From: Litsea cubeba
Taxonomy: Eukaryota > Streptophyta > Magnoliopsida > Laurales > Lauraceae
Assembly: GCA_012931725.1 (NCBI GenBank)
Contig: CM022953.1
Coordinates: 60,706,321 to 60,770,320, forward strand
DNA length: 64,000 nt
Reading direction: 5' to 3'
The notes beneath the pieces are model-generated. The model saw only the letters and a list, made by a program, of their open reading frames with translations, made no database searches and had not been told where the DNA came from. Position numbers and translations under genes: made by a program. Shown in pieces: positions 21,652 through 31,240 of the stretch (within the stretch, counting starts at the first letter, position 1; every line of letters starts with the position of its first letter).

Positions 21652-22564
21652 TAAAAGACTAATTTTATGGGCAACCAGAATGGATTATTACTAGTTCTTA
21701 ATTTAACAATTAATGCACAATGGAAATAACCAATTAGACGAACTAGCAATTAAATCTATCAAGCAATCACCACAAGAAGGCAGACACAAAATATAGCGTG
21801 GAAACCCTATCCAGGGGGAAAAACCATGAACCAGAATTCAAGAGTTCACGAACAGTTACAAAATGTACTCACTAGCTCCTTTACCTGGGTTTGTACCTCG
21901 ATCTAAGGACTGTAGTTATTCTTGCAAAGAATCCACTAATACGACATCCACCGTGCCCTGTTCTCCTCACTTGATTTCCTTGCACCTTGCCAGTCAAGAT
22001 GAACTATATTCTCCTTCGAAAAGCAGAAGCAACAATGACCTTCTAGAGCAGCCTTCAGAACGATCTCTTAATGGTTCTAGAAAATAAACTCTCTCTAATG
22101 ATCTCTCTGACTTAGATTAATGAGAGTGGTGGTTATCCATAGGGTTGAGAGTAATACCCTATATATAGCCCCAAATTCGTGCCTAAGACTTAGAGTACAA
22201 GTAGGACTTAAACTGGAAAATAAGGTCTCAAAAGGAAACAAGTTCGTATCAGAATAAGAGTCTTTCCCGAAACTATGCGCGCCTGTTGGCTCGAGCGGAC
22301 TCTTACTTCGCGCGAGCGGACAAGCCTCTGTCTCGCCTTCGCTCGAGCAAATACATGTGCGCTCGAGCGGACTCCTGCTGGACTGTATGATGCAGAAAAT
22401 CAGCACTTTATTCTTCCAGCTTGCTTCTTCTAATGCATTCAGACTTGTCTTCTTAGAGTCCTTCTCATCTTCTATCTTCAGAGTCATTTTCTAAATAAGA
22501 AAAACAACACAAAGACTCCTAGAGTTTTGTCCAACATGAATTAGCCAATACAAAAATACTAACA
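21652..22564 (-). repeat. 3' LTR of the outer Sirevirus
   Basis: 913 bp ending aatactaaca. A purine tract (ccaaatgggaagat on the minus strand, 22565-22578) adjoins it. TATA-like ctatatatag lies near 22160. Confidence 0.9.
22287..22371 (-). promoter_or_regulatory. Four CTCGAG-centred repeats in the U3 of the outer Sirevirus LTR
   Basis: Copies of gctcgagcgg or close variants lie near 22290, 22309, 22340 and 22361, upstream of the TATA-like box in the direction of transcription. The homologous LTR has them at about 30958-31040, where they are less decayed. Confidence 0.75.
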
Positions 22565-22990
22565 ATCTTCCCATTTGGCAATTCATGGAGAAAACTCCCT
22601 AATACAATACAAATGATCTACCCAAAAGTAAAACCCAAAATATATTGAATTTAAAAAAAAAAAACATAAGTAGATCTTTGCTCTTTTTTACTCCCCCTAG
22701 CTTCTTTGTTCTCCCCCTTTTTGGCCATAATTGACAAACAATTATCTTCAAGCAGCTTCTGTCAATCTGGATTCTGCAGCTCCCCCTCAAATGTGACTCC
22801 CCCTCAAAATGATCTTTGTATCAGCACTGGGGTGGGGGCATGATCCCACAGATCAGGTGTGTTGAAGCTTCGGCACACACCTTGCAAATTTAAATACTTC
22901 GGCAAAGTGTGTACCAACACAGAAGACAAATCTTCTTTCTTAACCCAAACATTTTTGGTGTTCTTGTTCAGTTCAGTATTCTGTGTTTTT

Positions 22991-24565
22991 TCATTGCTTT
23001 TGATTCGATGACTTTCGCAGCTTATTACAATGGGGTCTAATGTGTCCTTTAATTCCACAATGATGACAAGTGAAAATTCTTTCAGGGCTTGACACATATT
23101 TCTTCTTGGTAGATGTATTTGCAACATGAACAGCAGAATTAGTAACAACTGCATTTGGAACAAAACAACTAGTACCTTTGGCTTTAGATGTAGATGCCCC
23201 GTCAGCGTAGCCAATGCCATGCATGTCTGTCTTTGCCTTTTGACTACAGAGGATGTCATCAAACTTTTTGGACCCTATATTCATCATGTTTAGTGAAGCC
23301 TTGCTTGTTTCTAACTCAGAAAGAACTATCTTGAGTCTTCCTTGCAAGTCAGTATTTTCAGCTTTTAAGGTCTTCATGTCATGATCAGTCGAAGTACACT
23401 TTTGGGCTTTAGCAGTCAATTTATCTGTCCACCTGTTATTTTCTTCCTCTAAGTGACTAACCTTTGTAAGAGCTTCTGACAATTCAACTTTCAAAGAAGT
23501 ATTCTGCTATTCAGATTCTTTCCAGCTTGTAGCCACTTTTTCATTCATCTTTAGCATCTTCATGGACTTTTAAAAAAAAAACCTGATATTCAGCTTGCCA
23601 ATCATGTTTTGTCTCTAACTTACTAATCTCGTGATCAGTCTCATTATCAGACATGGTGGAGTAGCAGAGACGGAAGTTGCCATGAATTTTTCTTTGCTAG
23701 CTTCAGGATTTTCAGACTCATATTTTATATCATCTTTTTCAGAAGTATCAGCATCCCAAAACAAATTCAAAGCCTTCTTTTTTGGCTTTTTGTTAGTACA
23801 GTCACTAGCAATGTGTTCATAACCATGACACTCAAAACATTGAATTCCTTTAGAAGGTTTCTTCTTTACAAAATTTTTAGAAATTTTCAAATCACTTTTC
23901 TTCCCCTTCATGAATGCTTGAAATTGCTTTATAAACTGAACAGCAACTTGGGGATCTATCTCCTCGGAATCAGAATCAGAATCACTGGTAATTTTCTTGA
24001 ATGATTCTTTGGAGGCTCTTAAAGCAATACCACTGGATTTAGATTTCACATTAGTCCTTAGGTTTGCTTCAAAAGTCTGAAGGTTGCCAATTAATTCTTC
24101 AGCTTTGAGAATATTCAATTTTTTATTCTCCAAAATAGCCGCAACCTTTGCATCAAACCTTTCAGGAAGAGACTGCAGAATCTTTTTCACAATCCTATTT
24201 TCAGGAATTGGCTCTCCCAAAGTAAAGGTATTACTCACAATTGCATTCAGCTTCGAATTGAAATCATCAAAAGGTTCATCATCTTCCATCTTTATGGTTT
24301 CGAAGGCTTTATACTATTTCTGAAGTTTCGATTATTTAACAGTTTCAGTGCCTTTATGCACAGTCTGCAGAATATCCCAAGCTTCTTTCGCAGTAGTGCA
24401 TATAGAAATTCTACGACACTCAGATATATTAACTCCATTATAAATAGCATTCAATTCTTTAGAGTTATAAGTGGCAGCCAACTCTTCATCCTTAGTCCAC
24501 TTATCTTTAGGTTTTAGACCAGTTACTCCATCAGCAGTAATAGTGGGCAATGAATAGTCATTCAT
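22991..24565 (-). pseudogene. Sirevirus gag remnant
   Basis: The N-terminal part (from 24565) reads LKPKDKWTKDEE, ELNAIYNGVNISECRRIS, AKEAWDILQTVHKGT, then two in-frame stops (TAA, TAG), both explained by CAA/CAG C-to-T changes. The middle (23615-24289) has ERFDAKVAAILENKKLN and the first zinc knuckle CFECHGYEHIASDC. A frameshift near 23620 precedes a coiled-coil segment and the second knuckle CHHCGIKGHIRPHC (about 23010-23070). The second knuckle and coiled coil are Sirevirus traits. In the family gag forms the particle that packages element RNA. Pol does not follow; the region meets the 3' end of the element directly. Confidence 0.82.
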
Positions 24566-24681
24566 AACAAATTTTCAAACTTTCAGATATATGGCTTTGG
24601 TTGAAGTGCCTTCGCGATAGATATCCATTCTAGCAATATGGATCAACACAATAAAATAGTGCAACATGCTTTGATACCAAT

Positions 24682-25031
24682 TGAAAGACCAATTTTATGG
24701 GCTACCAGAATGGATTACTACTAGTTCTTAATTTAACAATCAATGCACAGTGGAAATAACCAATCAGACGAACTAGCAATTAAATCTACCAAGCAATCAC
24801 CACAAGAAGGCAGACACAAAATATAGCGTGGAAACCCTATCCAAGAAGAAAAACCACGAACCAGAAATCAAGAGTTCACGAACAGTTACAAAATGTACTC
24901 ACTAGCTCCTTTACTTGGGTCTGTACCTCTATAAAAGGACTGTAGCTATTCTTGCAAAGAATCCACTGACACGACATCCACCGTGCCCCGTTATCCTTAC
25001 TTGATTTCCTTGCACATTGCCAGTCAAGATG
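24682..25031 (-). repeat. 5' LTR of the outer Sirevirus, part 1 (split by insertion)
   Basis: Matches 21652-22001 with about 25 differences. It breaks at the agatg target of the inner Sirevirus. Left of it, gataccaat on the plus strand (minus strand attggtatc) is the primer-binding site. Confidence 0.9.
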
Positions 25032-25253
25032 TGTTAGATCTCGTGATCACTGAGAGGGGGGGGTGAATCAGTGATCTCTTTTAAACAGGTCCTTGCTAAC
25101 AACAATTCAAATCAAACCACACAATTGACACCAGATTTTACGTGGTTCACCAAAAGGCTACGTCCACGGTTCAATCCCGTCCGAACAACAATCCGGTACA
25201 GGTCTGAATCTTATTTAGTCGCACCGACGACAAAGAGCACCAACCCTTAAATT

Positions 25254-25385
25254 CAGATAGCACCAACTATCTAGGAAGCACCGACTCCCTTAGGTTTCAG
25301 ATAGCACCAACTATCTAGGAAGCACCGACTCCCTTAGGTTTCAGATAGCACCAACTATCTAGGAAGCTACAACTCCCTTTACAAT
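25254..25385. repeat. 44-bp tandem repeat, three units, in the Sirevirus LTR
   Basis: Units start near 25254, 25298 and 25342 with cagatagcaccaactatct; the third is altered at its end. Each contains the small inverted pair agatag / ctatct. The same array is in the other LTR from 29657. Confidence 0.85.
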
Positions 25386-25871
25386 TTGTCTGCACCCACA
25401 GACAGGATCACCAAACCCCAAAACACCAAGCACCAACTTGATGATTACAGCAAAGAAGATAAACTGATCTACAGCCCTTTCCCCTCTACAATTCTCTCTC
25501 TCTCAATCCCTTACAAATAGAAATCTAAAGCATAAAAGAGAGACTTATCTTATGAACGAAAATACCATCTTCATGAGGCTTCAAATTCGTCCACACTTGC
25601 TGTAGAAAACGTCAGCACATCAGCACAACAGCACCACAACAGCAACACAGCCACAACACTCTATTCTCTCCAAACTCTCTCTTTTTCTCTCTTCTTTCTC
25701 TCTTTCTGTTGTGTACATAAAAACGAGCCTAACATGCCCTTATATAGGTTTTAGCAACCCTTAAGAGTCTTCAAAATAGGCTACAATTCGTTTAGAAAGA
25801 GTCCCAAACGAAATACAAAAAGTTCCTGAATTTTCGTGCAAGTCTTCTGTTTCTGCGCAACTCTGATTCCG

Positions 25872-26068
25872 TGCTCGGTCGACATCATGCTTTGCTCGGT
25901 CGACATCATACACTATCTGAAAATAGTCACTTATCGAGCTCGGTCGACATCCTGAGGGCTCGGTCGACCGAAGACACACTGTGTCACGAAAATAACTGAG
26001 AGCTACCAAAATCTGTTTTCTGCAGGTTTCTTCTTGCTCGGTCGACCGCATGAAGAGCCCGGTCGACC
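25872..26068 (-). promoter_or_regulatory. Six GCTCGGTCGAC repeats in the U3 of the inner Sirevirus LTR
   Basis: Copies lie near 25873, 25894, 25938, 25958, 26035 and 26057; several extend to the palindrome cggtcgaccg. All are upstream of the TATA-like box in transcription order. The other LTR has the same set at about 30275-30470. Confidence 0.78.
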
Positions 26069-26264
26069 GCGTGCTCTGCTTCAGGAATGCTGAATTCCTG
26101 AACTGTGTCAACTCTTATTTTTTTTTTTTAAGCTCTATCAATTCCACTCTTTCAACACATGATTGAGACATAGTGTTGACAATAATTCCAATACAATTTG
26201 ATGCTTGAGACACCAAACACACCAATGCTTCAAGATTCAACTCAATGCATCTCAAATTCCAACA

Positions 26265-26278
26265 ATCTCCCCCTTTGG
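26265..26278 (-). promoter_or_regulatory. Polypurine tract of the inner Sirevirus
   Basis: On the minus strand ccaaagggggagat ends exactly at the 3' LTR. Confidence 0.85.
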
Positions 26279-26666
26279 AATTGTTGGCAACACTTGGAAC
26301 TTCAACACAGACACTTGGAACATGTGACATCATAGAGCCTTTTTAGAACAATTAACTCCCCTTGGAACATGATCTTCTCATTCACTATCTTGATACCAAT
26401 TTTCATTCCAATCTTCCATCTTCCTCATGCTATCATATTTCCATCTTCTTAGCATAAGACTAACTTCAACATGCATATAGTCTTTCCTTGCATAATCTTC
26501 TCAGCATAACTTGATACCAATCTCCAGATAACCTTCTCAAGATGACATGCATATCAACCTTTCCATGCATAATCTTCTCCCCCTTTGACAATAATTCCAA
26601 AGGGACCAATCTAGGAGCAAATAAGATATTCAACGAATTCATTGCTCCCCCTTTGTGGCACATCTC

Positions 26667-29366
26667 CTAAGGTGTAGGAGAGTGAGTAACTCCTAATTTC
26701 TTTCGGAGATACTCGAAGACTTCCTTTGGCAAAGGTTTTGTGAAGATATCAGCCACTTGCTCAGTAGTAGGAACGTATTCCAACTTTACCTCACCATCTG
26801 CAACTTTATCCTTGAGAAAGTGATAGCGGATTGCAACATGCTTAGTCCTTGAATGCTGAACTGGATTCTTGGAGATATGAATTGCACTAGTGTTATCACA
26901 GAGGATCGGCGTAGGATCTGTTGTTGGAACTCCTAAATCAGAGAGCATTTGCCGCATCCATAACACTTGCGTACAACAAGTTGCCGCTGCAATATATTCT
27001 GCTTCCGCTGTCGAAAGTGAGACGGAGTCTTGCTTCTTGCTGTGCCAAGCTACCAATCTATCACCAAGATAGAATGCACCACCACTTGTACTCTTGCGAT
27101 CATCTACGCAACCAGCCCAATCGGCGTCTGAGTATGCGACAAGAGTAAAGGATTTACCTTTAGGATACCATATTCCAAGCTCCATAGTACCTTTTAGATA
27201 TCGAAATATCCTTTTCACTGCTGTAAGGTGCGTCTCAGTTGGTGATGCTTGAAATCGAGCCACCATACATACTGCTTGTAGAAGATCTGGTCTTGTAGCA
27301 GTCAAGTAAAGCAAGCTTCCTATCATAGAACGATAGGTGGTGTGATCAACGGACGAAGCCTTATCATCTTTGCTAAGTTTCGTGTTCGTTGTCATTGGCG
27401 TGCTCACGGGCTTGCTGTCTTCCATGTTAAAACGCTTCAGCATTTCCTTTATATATTTCATCTGAGATATAAAAATACCATTGTTCAGCTGCTGAACTTG
27501 TAATCCTAGGAAGAACTTTAGCTCTCCAAGCATAGACATCTCAAATTCTTTCGTCATATCTTCAGCAAAAATCCTGCACATATTCTCATCATTGCCTCCA
27601 AATATTATGTCATCAACATAAACAATAACCACCAGCTGTTTGCTTGAATCAGATTTGACATACAGATTGCTATCAACTAGTCCTTTTCCAAAACCAATCT
27701 TGCGAAGATAAAGATCCAGCCTTGCATACCATGCCCTTGGCGCCTGTTTCAGTCCATATAGAGCCTTCTTCAGCTTGCAAACTAAGTCTGAATTTTTGCT
27801 AATTAGAAAGCCATCAGGTTGCTCAATGTAGACCTCTTCTTCAAGTAAACCATTCAAGAAAGCTGACTTAACATCCATCTGAAATACCTTGAAGGTTTTA
27901 TAGGCAGCCAATGCAAGAAACATACGAATGGCTTCCAGACGAGCCACCGGTGCAAAGGTCTCTTCAAAATCTATGCCTTCAACTTGTGCATAGCCTTTAC
28001 AAACCAACCTTGCCTTGTTTCGTATGACCTGACCATCTTCATTCAGCTTGTTCCGAAAGACCCATTTTGTACCAATCACATTCTTATCAGTAGGTCTAGG
28101 GACTAGTTCCCATGTGGAGTTTTTCTCAATCTGCTCCAACTCCTCATGCATAGCTTTTAACCAGCTTTCATCTAGACTAGCTTCAGCTACTGTCTTGGGC
28201 TCAATGGTGGACACAAGTGAGTAATTGCTAACTACACTTTGTCTAGTTTTTACACCGGCCTCAGGATCTCCAATGATTTGATCCTTAGGGTGTTGCTCTA
28301 CCCAAGTACTTTTCTTTCTAGGAGAAGTATCCTCTGAATCATCTTTTGCTTTTTCAGAATCAGGTTCAGCCACTTCAACATCAATCTCACTCGAGTCCTC
28401 ATACACTGGACTGTCATTATGAGTTACCTTCTTTGACTCATGGTTTTCATCAATTCTAACATCAGCACTTTCAATAATTTTTCTGGTCCTTTTGTTAAGG
28501 CATCTGTAAGCTTTACTAGAGGATGAGTAACCCAGAAAAATACCTTCATCGGCTCTTTCTTCAAATTTGCCCGGATTTTGTTCGAGCCGCTTGATGTAAC
28601 ACTTGCTACCGAAGACTCTGAAGTGCTTGACTGTAGCTTTTCTTCCAAACCATAGCTCATAAGGTGTTTTATCTTCATGTGGCCTGATCAAGCAACGATT
28701 CTGAATATAAACAGCCGTATGAATCGCCTCTTTCCAATACTTATCAGCCATCTTACTTTCAACCAGCATGGTGCGTGCCATTTCTTGCACAGTGCGGTTC
28801 TTGCGCTCAACAACTCCATTCTGCTGTGGAGTTCTAGGGGCTGAGTATTGTCTTTGGATGCCATGATGTTCACAATACTTAGTGAATTCATCAGATGTGA
28901 ATTCGCCTCCACGATCAGACCTTAGCGTCTTGATCTGCTTCCCTAGCATGTTTTCAACCTGTGCTTTAAACACTTTGAACCGATCAAGTGCTTGATGTTT
29001 ATGCTTAAGAAATAATACCCATGTCATGCGAGTAAAATCATCAATGCAAAGCATAAAATACTTATCTCCTTCATGGATGCTTTTCAGCTTATCCCAGATT
29101 TCCTTGGCTGTCTTGCATGCTATAACTTTGATCAGCTCGCTGTCAACAAGGCCGCTAAAGAGTGCATTCTGCGCCTTAGAGTCGTTGTCTGCTAACTTCT
29201 TCGTTGCAGCATCAGTGGGTACAATGGCAGAATTGTAACCGACTCTGACAGTCTCCCAGACATCATAGCCAAGAGATTTGATGAAGGCCTGCATTCTAAT
29301 CTTCCAAAAGCTGTAATTAGAACCATCAAATAACGGTGCTTTCATATTCGCTGTGCTGGTTGCCAT
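26667..29366 (-). CDS. In-frame gag-integrase-RT-RNase H fusion of the inner Sirevirus
   Basis: Open frame of 899 codons from ATG 29366-29364 (an upstream TTG extends the frame by four codons only). Residues 1-101 are the gag N-terminus (FDGSNYSFWKIRMQAF, AKEIWDKLKSIHEGD). At about 101-102 (near 29063) it passes directly into the integrase core: IDDFTRMTWV (D), RSDRGGEF (D), NGVVERKNR (E). RT follows with QMDVKSAFLNG, ALYGLKQAPRAWY and the catalytic YVDD, then RNase H (AYSDADWAG, STAEAEYIA, DNTSAIH) and EQVADIFTKPLP. Missing are the rest of gag, zinc knuckle, protease and integrase HHCC finger. The frame is kept across the junction and shows no stop. RT and RNase H motifs fit the Sirevirus clade. 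Confidence 0.88.
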   Translation of the reverse strand: MATSTANMKAPLFDGSNYSFWKIRMQAFIKSLGYDVWETVRVGYNSAIVPTDAATKKLADNDSKAQNALFSGLVDSELIKVIACKTAKEIWDKLKSIHEGDKYFMLCIDDFTRMTWVLFLKHKHQALDRFKVFKAQVENMLGKQIKTLRSDRGGEFTSDEFTKYCEHHGIQRQYSAPRTPQQNGVVERKNRTVQEMARTMLVESKMADKYWKEAIHTAVYIQNRCLIRPHEDKTPYELWFGRKATVKHFRVFGSKCYIKRLEQNPGKFEERADEGIFLGYSSSSKAYRCLNKRTRKIIESADVRIDENHESKKVTHNDSPVYEDSSEIDVEVAEPDSEKAKDDSEDTSPRKKSTWVEQHPKDQIIGDPEAGVKTRQSVVSNYSLVSTIEPKTVAEASLDESWLKAMHEELEQIEKNSTWELVPRPTDKNVIGTKWVFRNKLNEDGQVIRNKARLVCKGYAQVEGIDFEETFAPVARLEAIRMFLALAAYKTFKVFQMDVKSAFLNGLLEEEVYIEQPDGFLISKNSDLVCKLKKALYGLKQAPRAWYARLDLYLRKIGFGKGLVDSNLYVKSDSSKQLVVIVYVDDIIFGGNDENMCRIFAEDMTKEFEMSMLGELKFFLGLQVQQLNNGIFISQMKYIKEMLKRFNMEDSKPVSTPMTTNTKLSKDDKASSVDHTTYRSMIGSLLYLTATRPDLLQAVCMVARFQASPTETHLTAVKRIFRYLKGTMELGIWYPKGKSFTLVAYSDADWAGCVDDRKSTSGGAFYLGDRLVAWHSKKQDSVSLSTAEAEYIAAATCCTQVLWMRQMLSDLGVPTTDPTPILCDNTSAIHISKNPVQHSRTKHVAIRYHFLKDKVADGEVKLEYVPTTEQVADIFTKPLPKEVFEYLRKKLGVTHSPTP

Positions 29367-29420
29367 GTGATTTGACAAAGATCACCCTTAGCGTGTTAAG
29401 CTTATCAAGGGAAACCTTAC

Positions 29421-29434
29421 GCTCTGATACCAAT
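29421..29434 (-). promoter_or_regulatory. Primer-binding site of the inner Sirevirus
   Basis: Minus strand attggtatcagagc, complementary to initiator Met tRNA, directly after the 5' LTR. Confidence 0.9.
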
Positions 29435-30665
29435 TGTTAGATCTCGTGATCACTGAGAGGGGGGGGTGAATCAGTGATCTCTTTTAAACAGGTCCTTGCT
29501 AACAACAATTCAAATCAAACCACACAATTGACACCAGATTTTACGTGGTTCACCAAAAGGCTACGTCCACGGTTCAATCCCGTCCGAACAACAATCCGGT
29601 ACAGGTCTGAATCTTATTTAGTCGCACCGACGACAAAGAGCACCAACCCTTAAATTCAGATAGCACCAACTATCTAGGAAGCACCGACTCCCTTAGGTTT
29701 CAGATAGCACCAACTATCTAGGAAGCACCGACTCCCTTAGGTTTCAGATAGCACCAACTATCTAGGAAGCTACAACTCCCTTTACAATTTGTCTGCACCC
29801 ACAGACAGGATCACCAAACCCCAAAACACCAAGCACCAACTTGATGATTACAGCAAAGAAGATAAACTGATCTACAGCCCTTTCCCCTCTACAATTCTCT
29901 CTCTCTCAATCCCTTACAAATAGAAATCTAAAGCATAAAAGAGAGACTTATCTTATGAACGAAAATACCATCTTCATGAGGCTTCAAATTCGTCCACACT
30001 TGCTGTAGAAACGTCAGCACATCAGCACAACAGCACCACAACAGCAACACAGCCACAACACTCTATTCTCTCCAAACTCTCTCTTTTTCTCTCTTCTTTC
30101 TCTCTTTCTGTTGTGTACATAAAAACGAGCCTAACATGCCCTTATATAGGTTTAGCAACCCTTAAGAGTCTTCAAAATAGGCTACAATTCGTTTAGAAAG
30201 AGTCCCAAACGAAATACAAAAAGTTCCTGAATTTTCGTGCAAGTCTTCTGTTTCTGCGCAACTCTGATTCCGTGCTCGGTCGACATCATGCTTTGCTCGG
30301 TCGACATCATACACTATCTGGAAATAGTCACTTATCGAGCTCGGTCGACATCCTGAGGGCTCGGTCGACCGAAGACACACTGTGTCACGAAAATAACTGA
30401 GAGCTACCAAAATCTGTTTTCTGCAGGTTTCTTCTTGCTCGGTCGACCGCATGAAGAGCCCGGTCGACCGCGTGCTCTGCTTCAGGAATGCTGAATTCCT
30501 GAACTGTGTCAACTCTTATTTTTTTTTTTTAAGCTCTATCAATTCCACTCTTTCAACACATGATTGAGACATAGTGTTGACAATAATTCCAATACAATTT
30601 GATGCTTGAGACACCAAACACACCAATGCTTCAAGATTCAACTCAATGCATCTCAAATTCCAACA
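29435..30665 (-). repeat. 5' LTR of the inner Sirevirus
   Basis: 1231 bp, nearly identical to 25032-26264: one base change near 30321 and two one-base gaps near 30009 and 30152. Confidence 0.95.
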
Positions 30666-30670
30666 AGATG

Positions 30671-31235
30671 AACTATATTCTCCTTCGAAAAGCAGAAGCA
30701 ACAATGACCTTCTAGAGCAGCCTTCAGAACGATCTCTTAATGGTTCTAGAAAATAAACTCTCTCTAATGATCTCTCTGACTTAGATTAATGAGAGTGGTG
30801 GTTATCCATAGGGTTGAGAGTAATACCCTATATATAGCACCAAATTCGTGCCTAAGACTTATAGCACAAGTAGGACTTAAACTGGGAAACAAGGTCTCAA
30901 AAAGAAACAAGTTCGTATCAGAATAAGAGACTTTCCCAGAACTGTGCGCGCCTGTTTGCTCGAGCGGACTCTTACTTCGCTCGAGCGGACAAGCCTTAGT
31001 CTCGCCTTTCGCTCGAGCGAATACATGTGCGCTCGAGCGGACTCCTGCTGGACTGTATGATGCGGAAAATCAGCACTTTATTCTTCCAGCTTGCTTCTTC
31101 TAATGCATTCAAAGTTGTCTTCTTAGAGTCCTTCCCATCTTTTATCTTCAGAGTCCTTTTCTAAATAATAAAAACAACACAAAGGCTCCTAGAGTTTTTA
31201 TCCAACATGAATTAGCCAATACAAAAATACTAACA
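30671..31235 (-). repeat. 5' LTR of the outer Sirevirus, part 2
   Basis: Continues the LTR of 24682-25031; matches 22000-22564 with about 23 differences. Ends aatactaaca followed by the ggttt target copy. Confidence 0.9.
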
Positions 31236-31240
31236 GGTTT

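Larger units (their letters stand above)
25032..26264 (-). repeat. 3' LTR of the inner Sirevirus
   Basis: 1233 bp, tgttag to ccaaca. A TATA-like box (cttatataggt on the plus strand) is at about 25739-25749. Confidence 0.95.
25032..30665 (-). mobile_element. Inner Sirevirus (Ty1/copia), young deletion derivative
   Basis: LTRs 25032-26264 and 29435-30665, target duplication agatg (25027-25031 and 30666-30670), primer-binding site 29421-29434 and polypurine tract 26265-26278 are all present. The LTRs differ by one substitution and two single-base indels as read by eye, so the insertion is very recent. Internally one open frame codes for a gag N-terminus joined to the integrase core, RT and RNase H; the rest of gag, the zinc knuckle, protease and integrase finger are missing. 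It must have moved using proteins supplied by another element. Confidence 0.95.
21652..31235 (-). mobile_element. Outer Sirevirus (Ty1/copia), gag-only, interrupted by a second element
   Basis: LTRs at 21652-22564 and 24682-25031 plus 30671-31235 (split) are flanked by the target duplication ggttt (21647-21651 and 31236-31240). Without the insertion the element is about 4.0 kb. The internal region (22565-24681) holds only gag remnants; no protease, integrase, RT or RNase H remains. The gag has the Sirevirus features: a CFECHGYEHIASDC knuckle, a coiled coil and a second knuckle CHHCGIKGHIRPHC. LTRs differ by about 5 percent, mainly transitions, so this is an old insertion. Since both target copies survive, pol was probably lost before insertion, or by later internal deletion. 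Confidence 0.92.

Noticed and set aside
25254..25385. Regular repeat units resembling a CRISPR array
   Set aside because: A 44-bp tandem repeat without spacers, in a plant LTR, present in both LTR copies.
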